A DNA stretch of 5,370 nt from assembly GCA_934500855.1 (NCBI GenBank), contig CAKSUH010000123.1:1-5370 (forward strand). Reading direction: 5' to 3'. The first letter of the stretch is position 1. Each line of letters starts with the position of its first letter. A program made the translations under genes and the position numbers. Shown here piece by piece: positions 1 to 5,370 of the stretch. The stretch is from an uncultured Eubacteriales bacterium (lineage in GTDB: Bacteria; Bacillota; Clostridia; Oscillospirales; CAG-272). A model generated the notes under the pieces. The model searched no databases, was not told where the DNA came from, and was given only the letters and a program-made list of their open reading frames with translations.

Positions 1-214
1 CGGAGAAGCCCGCAACGCTTCCGCCCAAAGAGAGCATCGCCGTTTCAAAACTCAGCCGCGTGCGTGTAGACGGCTCAAAAAAGAGGGTTGCAAGCGTTTT
101 GTGCTTCATTGCATCCTCGTATTTTTCGGGATGCGCGGAGATGTCCTCCGCCACTTCGATCAGTCCGTTGATCTCCTCAACCGACAGATCGGAAATATCG
201 ATAAGATGCTTCAT
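1..214 (-). CDS. pyrB: Aspartate carbamoyltransferase, 3' end missing
   Basis: Catalytic chain of aspartate transcarbamoylase, which joins carbamoyl phosphate and aspartate to give N-carbamoyl-aspartate. Only the first 71 codons are present, and the frame stays open to the window edge (the family is about 300 residues). The translated start is MKHLIDISDLSVEEINGLIE, the usual N-terminal helix region. It is followed by LATLFFEPSTRTRLSFETAM (41-60), which holds the carbamoyl-phosphate-binding signature S-T-R-T-R (49-53) of the carbamoyltransferase family, and then LSLGGSVAGFS. The FFEPSTRTRLSFETA form together with the pyrimidine-operon setting points to PyrB rather than ornithine carbamoyltransferase (ArgF). 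It is cotranscribed behind pyrE. Whether a regulatory chain (pyrI) or dihydroorotase (pyrC) follows cannot be seen. Confidence 0.93.
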   Translation of the reverse strand, partial: MKHLIDISDLSVEEINGLIEVAEDISAHPEKYEDAMKHKTLATLFFEPSTRTRLSFETAMLSLGGSVAGFS

Positions 215-220
215 GATCGG

Positions 221-862
221 TCACGCTCCGATCCAGCTTTCGTCCGCAGGATTGTTGCGGAAGGCAATCAGCCGCTTCACATCCTCGGGCGCGATGTAGC
301 CGTTCTCCCCCGCAATCCGCGCAATCGTGTCAAAATCGGTCAGGCTGACATTCCGCACATTCGCCGCCGCAAGACGGTCAAGCCCCTTCTGCATTCCGTA
401 GGTGAAGATGCTCACGATGCCGAGCACCTCCGCACCGACCTCGCGCAGAGCCTCCACCACCTCGATGACACTGCCGCCCGTGGAAATCAGGTCCTCGATG
501 ACCACCACCTTCTGTCCCGCTTCCAGTTTGCCCTCGATGCGGTTCTGTCTGCCGTGGTCTTTTGCGCCCGAACGGACATACCCCATCGGAAGTCCCATCA
601 GATGCGCCGCAATCGCCGCGTGCGCAATGCCCGCCGTGGAAGTTCCCATCAGCACCTCTGCCTCGGGGTATTCCCGTCTGACCGTTTCCGCAATGGCGGC
701 TTCCACCCGACCTCTCACCGCAGGCGCGGTCAGAATCAGACGGTTGTCGCAGTAAACCGGGCTTTTGATGCCGCTCGCCCATGTAAACGGCTCGTTCGGG
801 CGGAAAAAGACCGCCTTGATGGACAGCAGATCTTTTGCAATCGTTTCCTTGATGGTTTCCAT
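221..862 (-). CDS. pyrE: Orotate phosphoribosyltransferase
   Basis: Transfers phosphoribosyl from PRPP to orotate, giving OMP and pyrophosphate, in the cytoplasm. The protein has 213 residues, normal for bacterial PyrE. Visible motifs in order are FTWASGIKSPVYCDNR (26-41), the N-terminal substrate region; MGTSTAGIAHA (72-82); the mobile catalytic loop YVRSGAKDHGRQNRIEG (95-111), with Lys101 and His103 in the positions expected to contact PRPP; and the PRPP-binding motif VVVIEDLISTGGSVIE (119-134) with the two acidic residues Glu123 and Asp124. The start has the best ribosome binding site of the window, 13 nt after the pyrF stop. Its TGA stop is 6 nt before pyrB. The adjoining pyrF performs the next reaction on the OMP product. 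No anomalies seen. Confidence 0.97.
   Translation of the reverse strand: METIKETIAKDLLSIKAVFFRPNEPFTWASGIKSPVYCDNRLILTAPAVRGRVEAAIAETVRREYPEAEVLMGTSTAGIAHAAIAAHLMGLPMGYVRSGAKDHGRQNRIEGKLEAGQKVVVIEDLISTGGSVIEVVEALREVGAEVLGIVSIFTYGMQKGLDRLAAANVRNVSLTDFDTIARIAGENGYIAPEDVKRLIAFRNNPADESWIGA
226..229 (-). promoter_or_regulatory. Probable ribosome binding site of pyrB
   Basis: GGAG on the minus strand lies in the last codons of pyrE, 11 nt before the pyrB ATG at 214. It is weaker and further away than those of the other genes, but no better candidate lies closer. Reinitiation after pyrE, whose stop is 6 nt upstream of the ATG, may help. Confidence 0.5.
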
Positions 863-870
863 TCCTGTCT

Positions 871-878
871 CCTCCTTA
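871..878 (-). promoter_or_regulatory. Ribosome binding site of pyrE, containing the pyrF stop
   Basis: The minus strand reads TAAGGAGG, an eight-base match to the anti-Shine-Dalgarno end of 16S rRNA, 8 nt before the pyrE ATG. Its first three bases are the TAA stop of pyrF, so a ribosome ending pyrF sits on the initiation signal of pyrE. This is the strongest ribosome binding site in the window. Confidence 0.88.
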
Positions 879-1580
879 TTCGTTCCCTGAAAATTCCTTC
901 ACGCAGCGCGCATAAGCCGCCACAGGGTCGGGCGCGGCGGTAATCGGTCTGCCGACCACAATGTAATCCGAGCCGATTTTCTTCGCTTCAGCCGGCGTCA
1001 TGACCCGCTTCTGGTCGCCCTTGTCTCCATCGGCAAAGCGGACCCCGGGGGTGACGGTCAGGAAGTCCTTTCCGCACCGCGCGTGAACCGCTCCCGCCTC
1101 CCGGGGCGAGCAGACCACGCCGTCCAGCCCCGCCGCCTTGGCGCGCGCGGCATAGGACAGCACGACTTCCTCCATCGGGCGGTCGATCAGCAGTTCCTCA
1201 TGCAAAGCCCGCTCGTCGGTGCTGGTGAGCTGGGTGACCGCAATCAGGAGCGGACGGGTTCCGTCCTCCCGGGTCAGCCCGCGCACCGCCGCTTCCATCA
1301 TTTCCTTCGTTCCCGAAGCGTGCAGGTTGCATAGATCCACATCCAGCCCCGAAAGCACACGCATGGCTTTCCCAACGGTATTCGGGATGTCGTGCAGCTT
1401 CAGGTCGAGGAAAATTTTATGCCCGCGCCGCTTGATTTCGCGCACGATGGCGGGTCCTTCGGCATAGAACAACTCCATGCCGATTTTGACAAACAGTTGT
1501 TTGCCGCCGAAACGGTCAAGAAACGCATATACCTTTTCCGCGCTGTCAAAATCCAGCGCAATGATTACCTTTTCATCCAT
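876..1580 (-). CDS. pyrF: Orotidine 5'-phosphate decarboxylase
   Basis: Catalyses the last step of UMP synthesis, decarboxylation of OMP to UMP, in the cytoplasm. The 234-residue length matches the short bacterial (B. subtilis/E. coli type) group. The active-site residues are in place: Asp10 in IIALDF, Lys32 in FVKIGMELF, and the charged network D59-x-K61-x-H63-D64 in FLDLKLHDIPNTV (57-69). Phosphate-binding elements near the C-terminus are TPGVRF (177-182) and VVGRPIT (208-214). NLHASG (85-90) is the conserved strand following the catalytic loop. The ATG start overlaps the pyrD stop by 8 nt and has its own AGGAG. The TAA stop is part of the ribosome binding site of pyrE. No truncation or missing key residue is seen. 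Having pyrF between pyrD and pyrE matches the B. subtilis order. Confidence 0.97.
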   Translation of the reverse strand: MDEKVIIALDFDSAEKVYAFLDRFGGKQLFVKIGMELFYAEGPAIVREIKRRGHKIFLDLKLHDIPNTVGKAMRVLSGLDVDLCNLHASGTKEMMEAAVRGLTREDGTRPLLIAVTQLTSTDERALHEELLIDRPMEEVVLSYAARAKAAGLDGVVCSPREAGAVHARCGKDFLTVTPGVRFADGDKGDQKRVMTPAEAKKIGSDYIVVGRPITAAPDPVAAYARCVKEFSGNE

Positions 1581-2487
1581 TGTGTGCCGCTCCTATGATA
1601 TCGGTCAGATTTTCAATTCCGTATTTTTCCATCACGCGCGGAAGATCCTCCACCATCTTTTTGGAGGCGTAAGGATCAATCAGGTTTGCCGCGCCAACGC
1701 CGACTGCGGTTGCGCCCGCCATCATCATTTCCAAAGCGTCCTCCGCAGACGAAACCCCTCCGATGCCGATGATCGGAATTTTCACCGCCGCAAAGACCTT
1801 GTACACCATGCCGAGCGCCACGGGAAAGAGCGCCTTGCCCGAGTAACCCGCGATCTTGTTTGCGATAATCGGCTTCCGTCGACGCAGATCGATCCGCGTT
1901 CCCACCAGCGTGTTAATCATGCTGATGCCGTCCGCGCCGCCCTCTTCGCAGGCAAGCGCGATGGACACGATGTCGGTCACATTCGGCGAAAGTTTCATAT
2001 AGACAGGCTTCTTTGCCACCGCCTTGACGGCTTTGGTAACCTCCAGAGCCTTTTCGGGAGAGGTCCCCACCGACATTCCGCCGCACCGCACATTGGGGCA
2101 GCTGATGTTGACTTCCAGAATGCCGACCTGCTCTTCTTTCCCGAGTTTCTCCGCCAGCGTGACATATTCCTCGGTGGTCGCGCCGCTGAGGTTGGCAATC
2201 ACTTTTTTGTGGAAGAAACTCTTCATATCGGGCAGTTCATACGCGATGACATGATCCACCCCCGGGTTCTGAAGCCCGATGGAGTTGACGATGCCCGCAT
2301 AGCTGTCCGCGATGCGCGGCGTGGGATTGCCGAAGCGTTCCTCCACCGTGGTTCCCTTGAAGGAAAAAGTTCCGAGAATATCCAGATCGTAAAGCGCCGC
2401 AAATTCGCGCCCGTAACCGAAAGTTCCGCTTGCGGGAATGATCGGGTTGTCCAGTTCCCATCCCGACAGATTGACTTTTGTATTCAC
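1573..2487 (-). CDS. pyrD: Dihydroorotate dehydrogenase B, catalytic subunit
   Basis: FMN-containing TIM-barrel subunit that oxidises dihydroorotate to orotate, the fourth step of UMP synthesis, working with PyrK. The protein is 304 residues from the GTG start, the usual length for class 1 enzymes. Conserved segments in order are NPIIPASGTFGYG (14-26), RFGNPTPRIADSYAGIVNSIGLQNPG (51-76), LEVNISCPNVRCGG (124-137) with Cys130 as the expected catalytic base of class 1 enzymes, KLSPNVTDI (165-173), INTLVGTRID (191-200), ANKIAGYSG (209-217) and the FMN phosphate-binding strands IIGIGGVSSAEDALEMMMAGATAVGVG (239-265). A cysteine (Cys130) rather than serine, together with the adjoining pyrK, marks it as class 1B. 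The start shares GTGA with the pyrK stop (4-nt overlap), and the stop lies inside the start of pyrF (8-nt overlap, ATGGATGA). Translation is probably coupled on both sides. Confidence 0.97.
   Translation of the reverse strand: MNTKVNLSGWELDNPIIPASGTFGYGREFAALYDLDILGTFSFKGTTVEERFGNPTPRIADSYAGIVNSIGLQNPGVDHVIAYELPDMKSFFHKKVIANLSGATTEEYVTLAEKLGKEEQVGILEVNISCPNVRCGGMSVGTSPEKALEVTKAVKAVAKKPVYMKLSPNVTDIVSIALACEEGGADGISMINTLVGTRIDLRRRKPIIANKIAGYSGKALFPVALGMVYKVFAAVKIPIIGIGGVSSAEDALEMMMAGATAVGVGAANLIDPYASKKMVEDLPRVMEKYGIENLTDIIGAAHNG
1590..1594 (-). promoter_or_regulatory. Ribosome binding site of pyrF
   Basis: AGGAG on the minus strand lies within the 3' end of pyrD, 9 nt before the pyrF ATG at 1580. 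It supports a start that overlaps the pyrD stop by 8 nt. Confidence 0.75.
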
Positions 2488-3215
2488 CAGATGATCTCCT
2501 CCCGTTTCAGTACCGGACCGTTCACGCAGATGCGCTTGGTTCCGTATTTTGTTTTGCAGGAACAGCCCATGCAGGCGCCGAACCCACACCCCATGCGTTC
2601 TTCAAAGCTGTATTCCCCGGCAGTTCTGACCGTGCGCTCCAGCGCATAAAACATCGGCATCGGTCCGCAGGTGTAAAAGTAGGTATAATCCAGATTCTTT
2701 ACAACATCGGTCACAAACCCGCGCGTTCCCACCGAGCCGTCCGCCGTGGCAATATGCACCTCTGCGCCGAGTGCCTCGAATTCCGAACGGTAGAATACAT
2801 CCTCCGCCGTGTTGAACCCGAGAACCACAACCGGCTTTGCGCCGTTTTCAATCAGTCTGCGGCAAAGCAGATACATCGGAGGAACCCCGACTCCACCGCC
2901 GACCAGAAGCGGACGCTCTCCGGCACGCGTGACATCAAACCCGTTTCCAAGCCCCGAAAGCGTATTGATAACCGTGCCGAGTTGCGTGCGGGACAGGATC
3001 TCGGTCCCTTTTCCGACCACCTTATAAATCAGCGTCAGGCGGTCCCCTTCCACATTGCAGACCGACAACGGGCGGCGCAGGTAGCACCCGTCAATCAGAA
3101 GATTGACGAACTGCCCCGGGCGCGTAATTGCCGAATTGTCGCCGCAAAGAACCATTTCCCAGATGTCCCGCGCGATTCTGCGATTGCTTTCAACGGTATA
3201 GTTGACTTCTTTCAT
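2484..3215 (-). CDS. pyrK: Dihydroorotate dehydrogenase B, electron transfer subunit
   Basis: FAD and [2Fe-2S] subunit that passes electrons from the FMN of PyrD to NAD+, making the class 1B dihydroorotate dehydrogenase (PyrD2-PyrK2 in characterised members). The protein has 243 residues, within the usual range. It shows a ferredoxin-reductase-like FAD domain with the flavin motif RRPLSVCN (47-54) and KVVGKGT (65-71). The NAD-binding half follows, with LLVGGGVGVPPMYLL (103-117) and YTCGPMPM (181-188). Near the C-terminus is the PyrK cluster motif ERMGCGFGACMGC with a final ICVNGPV. The likely cluster ligands are Cys210, Cys215, Cys218 and Cys230. Cys220 is an additional nearby cysteine of unknown role. 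The ATG start has a Shine-Dalgarno directly upstream. The stop overlaps the pyrD start as GTGA, which fits coupled 1:1 translation of the two subunits. Presence of PyrK means the enzyme uses NAD+ rather than quinone or fumarate, compatible with anaerobic life. Confidence 0.97.
   Translation of the reverse strand: MKEVNYTVESNRRIARDIWEMVLCGDNSAITRPGQFVNLLIDGCYLRRPLSVCNVEGDRLTLIYKVVGKGTEILSRTQLGTVINTLSGLGNGFDVTRAGERPLLVGGGVGVPPMYLLCRRLIENGAKPVVVLGFNTAEDVFYRSEFEALGAEVHIATADGSVGTRGFVTDVVKNLDYTYFYTCGPMPMFYALERTVRTAGEYSFEERMGCGFGACMGCSCKTKYGTKRICVNGPVLKREEIIW
2496..2503 (-). promoter_or_regulatory. Ribosome binding site of pyrD, fixes a GTG start
   Basis: GGGAGGAG on the minus strand lies inside the last codons of pyrK, 8 nt before GTG 2487. 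It decides the pyrD start. The in-frame ATG further upstream at 2589 would add 34 residues that do not resemble PyrD and lie wholly opposite pyrK coding sequence in another frame. Starting at the GTG gives an N-terminus (MNTKVNLSGWELDNPII, reading the GTG as Met) typical of the family. Confidence 0.85.
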
Positions 3216-3219
3216 TTTG

Positions 3220-3226
3220 ACCTCCC
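3220..3226 (-). promoter_or_regulatory. Ribosome binding site of pyrK
   Basis: On the minus strand GGGAGGT lies 4 nt before the pyrK ATG (5 nt counted from the GGAGG core), in the 12-nt gap after the carB stop. The spacing is short but usable, and it supports ATG 3215 as the start. Confidence 0.8.
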
Positions 3227-3227
3227 G

Positions 3228-5370
3228 TCAGGAATCGATCGTTGACACGCCGAGCGTGGTTTCCTCCAGAACATCCAGAAGAACCCGCACGGTGTCAAGC
3301 GATGTGAACATAGTGATAGTATTCTCGGTTGCCAGCTGTCTGATACGGTGACCGTCGGATTTTTGCTCCTCGCTTGCCACATCGCCCGTGTTGATGACAT
3401 AGGCAATATGTCCCTGCCGCAGGGCGTTTTCGATGTCGTGCGACCCCTCGCCGAGTTTGCCGAGAATCCGCGTGCGGATGCCGTTCTGTTTGAGGAAGCG
3501 CGCGGTTCCCTCGGTCGCCTCGATGTTAAAGCCGAGATTATAGAATCTGCGCACCAACGGAAGCGCTTCTTCCTTGTCGCGGTCGCAAACCGTAACAAAT
3601 ACCGTTCCGTAATTGTGCAGCTTCATGCCGGACGCCTGCAACGCCTTGTAGAGCGCGCGGTTGAGTTTGTCGTCGTAACCGATCGCCTCGCCCGTAGACT
3701 TCATCTCGGGAGAAAGCGACGCGTCCACACCCGTGATTTTGCTGAAAGAGAACACGGGAACCTTGACATAATGCCGCTTCTTTTCGGGTGCGTAAAGGTC
3801 AAAGATGCCCTGCTCCTTCAGCGACTTGCCGAGAATCACCTCGGTTGCGATATCCGCAAGGCTGTAGCCGGTTGCCTTGGAGAGGAACGGCACAGTGCGG
3901 CTCGAGCGCGGGTTGACCTCGATGATGAACACTTCGTCGTTGCGGTCCACGATAAACTGAATGTTGAACAGTCCCACAATCCCGATGGCAAGCCCCAATC
4001 GCTTGGTATATTGCAGAATCACGCCCTTAACGCGATCCGAGATGCTGAACGGCGGGTAAACGCTGATGCTGTCGCCGCTGTGAATGCCCGTCCGCTCTAC
4101 CAGTTCCATGATACCCGGGACGAATACATCCCGCCCGTCGCAGATGGCGTCAACCTCAACTTCTTTTCCGACTATATACCGATCCACCAGAACGGGACGG
4201 TCGCGGTCGACTTCCACCGCGCTTTGCAGGTAGTGCCGCAAGCCCGTTTCGTCCGCAACAATCCGCATGGCTCGTCCGCCCAATACGAACGAGGGTCGCA
4301 CCAGCACGGGATAGCCGATTTCCGCAGCCGCCTTTACGCCGTCCTCCACATTGGTTACCGCGCGCCCCTTCGGCTCCGGAATTCCGAGGTCGGTCAACAG
4401 GCGTTCAAACACATCCCGGTTTTCCGCGCGCTCGATCGCCTCGCAGTCGGTCCCGATAATCTTCACCCCGCGAACAGCCAGCTTTTCCGCAAGATTGATT
4501 GCAGTCTGCCCGCCAAGAGACGCGATTACGCCCTCGGGCTTTTCCAGTTCGATGATGTGCATCACATCCTCGGCGGTCAGCGGCTCGAAATAGAGCTTAT
4601 CCGAGGTGGTGTAGTCGGTTGAAACCGTTTCTGGGTTGTTGTTGATGATAATTGCCTCGTAGCCCGATTTTTTGATGGTCTGCACCGCGTGAACCGTGGA
4701 ATAATCGAATTCCACGCCCTGCCCGATGCGGATGGGTCCCGCGCCGAGTACCACGATTTTCGGTTTTCCCGTATCCCGCCGCGCTTCGTTCTCCTCGGCA
4801 TAGGTGGAGTAATAGTACGGAATATACGCGTCAAACTCCGAGGCACAGGAGTCGATCGCCTTGAACACGGGAACGATACCCGCTTCCTTGCGCATACGGC
4901 AGACCGCTTCCTCGGTTGTGTTCCAAAGTCTTGCGACCGCACGGTCGGAGAAGCCGTACTTCTTGCATTCGGCAAGCTCCGCAAGATCGTTTGGCACAGC
5001 CGCAAGCGCACGCTCCAATCCGACGATATGCTCCAGTTTCCGCAGGAAGAAACGGTCGATCTTTGTTGCTTCAAACAGGTTGTCAACCTCCGCCCCGCGC
5101 CGCAACAGCTCGGCGAGCATGAAGAGGCGGTCATCGGTTGCATTCCCGATATAATCGTACAGTTCCGCATCCGTCATCGCCTCGGCTTTGGCAGAGAAAA
5201 GATGAAAGGCACCGATTTCAAGCGACCGAACCGCTTTGAGCAGGCTTTCCTCAAAAGTCCGACCGACGCTCATGACCTCGCCCGTTGCTTTCATCTGCGT
5301 GGAAAGCCGATTGGATGCGCTGGCAAATTTATCGAACGGGAAACGCGGCATTTTGGTCACCACATAGTCG
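3228..5370 (-). CDS. carB: Carbamoyl-phosphate synthase large subunit, 5' end missing
   Basis: Large (ammonia-using, ATP-grasp) subunit of carbamoyl-phosphate synthase. With CarA it makes carbamoyl phosphate from glutamine-derived ammonia, bicarbonate and 2 ATP in the cytoplasm, feeding pyrimidine and possibly arginine synthesis. The frame is open to the window edge. The visible 713 residues start with DYVVTKMPRFPFDKF, a conserved segment about 355 residues into the family's usual ~1070, so about one third is missing. Residues 1-50 end the first ATP-grasp half (TQMKATGEVMSVGRT). About 55-190 match the oligomerisation domain. About 203-575 form the second ATP-grasp half, with VVLGAGPIRIGQGVEFDYS (207-225), INNNPETVSTD (242-252), SLGGQTAINLAEKL (284-297), RPSFVLGGRAM (358-368) and EVNPRSSRTVPFLSKATG (484-501). 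About 588-713 form the allosteric MGS-like domain, with EATEGTARFL (617-626) and VINT (658-661). The C-terminus looks complete and ends in TGA. pyrK follows after 12 nt. The GTG at 5363 is internal, not a start. Confidence 0.97.
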   Translation of the reverse strand, partial: DYVVTKMPRFPFDKFASASNRLSTQMKATGEVMSVGRTFEESLLKAVRSLEIGAFHLFSAKAEAMTDAELYDYIGNATDDRLFMLAELLRRGAEVDNLFEATKIDRFFLRKLEHIVGLERALAAVPNDLAELAECKKYGFSDRAVARLWNTTEEAVCRMRKEAGIVPVFKAIDSCASEFDAYIPYYYSTYAEENEARRDTGKPKIVVLGAGPIRIGQGVEFDYSTVHAVQTIKKSGYEAIIINNNPETVSTDYTTSDKLYFEPLTAEDVMHIIELEKPEGVIASLGGQTAINLAEKLAVRGVKIIGTDCEAIERAENRDVFERLLTDLGIPEPKGRAVTNVEDGVKAAAEIGYPVLVRPSFVLGGRAMRIVADETGLRHYLQSAVEVDRDRPVLVDRYIVGKEVEVDAICDGRDVFVPGIMELVERTGIHSGDSISVYPPFSISDRVKGVILQYTKRLGLAIGIVGLFNIQFIVDRNDEVFIIEVNPRSSRTVPFLSKATGYSLADIATEVILGKSLKEQGIFDLYAPEKKRHYVKVPVFSFSKITGVDASLSPEMKSTGEAIGYDDKLNRALYKALQASGMKLHNYGTVFVTVCDRDKEEALPLVRRFYNLGFNIEATEGTARFLKQNGIRTRILGKLGEGSHDIENALRQGHIAYVINTGDVASEEQKSDGHRIRQLATENTITMFTSLDTVRVLLDVLEETTLGVSTIDS

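Noticed and set aside
101..943. A 280-codon plus-strand open frame opposite pyrE and the start of pyrB.
   Set aside because: Same antisense register as pyrE. It shows no domain, and the opposite strand has two clear family signatures.
2488..2589. An N-terminal extension of PyrD starting at the upstream ATG 2589.
   Set aside because: The extra 34 residues are the out-of-frame reading of the pyrK 3' end. A good ribosome binding site precedes GTG 2487, and the 304-residue product fits the family length.
1477..2649. A 390-codon plus-strand open frame opposite pyrF, pyrD and pyrK.
   Set aside because: It spans three well-supported genes on the other strand, and its product is a low-information Arg/His-rich sequence. 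No credible separate gene.
215..3227. An internal regulatory element (PyrR-type attenuator, terminator hairpin, internal promoter) in the gene junctions.
   Set aside because: The junctions are overlaps or gaps of at most 13 nt and hold only ribosome binding sites. No hairpin with a T-run is visible; any such control would have to lie upstream of carB.
2478..3245. A 255-codon plus-strand open frame opposite pyrK.
   Set aside because: Directly antisense to the pyrK codons. The pyrK frame carries the FAD, NAD and iron-sulphur motifs, so this is a shadow.
3348..4622. A 424-codon plus-strand open frame opposite carB.
   Set aside because: It lies exactly codon-over-codon opposite carB, whose motifs are unmistakable. 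The product is rich in Arg and His with no recognisable domain, as expected of an antisense shadow in a genome avoiding TTA, CTA and TCA.
5361..5363. A GTG start for carB inside the window.
   Set aside because: The frame remains open to the window edge, and the preceding codons read Asp-Tyr, which continue the conserved DYVVTK segment of CarB. The gene starts outside the window.
1..5370. A previously undescribed system, defence island or mobile element.
   Set aside because: Every base is accounted for by six standard pyrimidine genes and their short junctions. I saw no repeats, transposase fragments, attachment sites or unknown genes.

Overview
This window is the middle-to-end part of a de novo pyrimidine (UMP) biosynthesis operon. 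All genes lie on the minus strand, so transcription runs from position 5370 towards position 1. In transcription order they are carB (5' end cut off by the window edge), pyrK, pyrD, pyrF, pyrE and pyrB (3' end cut off by the other edge). There are six coding regions and almost no non-coding DNA: gaps of 12, 13 and 6 nt, and overlaps of 4 and 8 nt. No promoter, terminator, RNA gene, repeat, CRISPR array or mobile element was seen, and no gene-free stretch exceeds 13 nt.

The products cover most of the pathway. CarB makes carbamoyl phosphate (with CarA, not in the window). PyrB condenses it with aspartate. PyrD with PyrK oxidises dihydroorotate to orotate using NAD+. PyrE adds phosphoribosyl to give OMP, and PyrF decarboxylates OMP to UMP. 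Not seen here are carA (expected beyond 5370), pyrC (dihydroorotase) and any pyrI or pyrR. Five of the six genes have a visible Shine-Dalgarno sequence at a workable distance; the start of carB is outside the window.

The class 1B dihydroorotate dehydrogenase (a pyrD-pyrK pair), the strong AGGAGG-type ribosome binding sites and the tight carB-pyrK-pyrD-pyrF-pyrE order resemble the Bacillota pyr operon. The moderately GC-rich codon use suggests a GC-richer member of Clostridia (for example an Oscillospirales-like gut anaerobe). That placement is inference from gene type and order and has not been checked by a database search. The main departure from the Bacillus subtilis layout is that pyrB follows pyrE instead of leading the operon.

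The window looks like an ordinary, intact housekeeping operon. I found no undescribed system. The observations listed concern gene order, translational coupling and a codon bias that creates long, probably spurious reading frames on the opposite strand.
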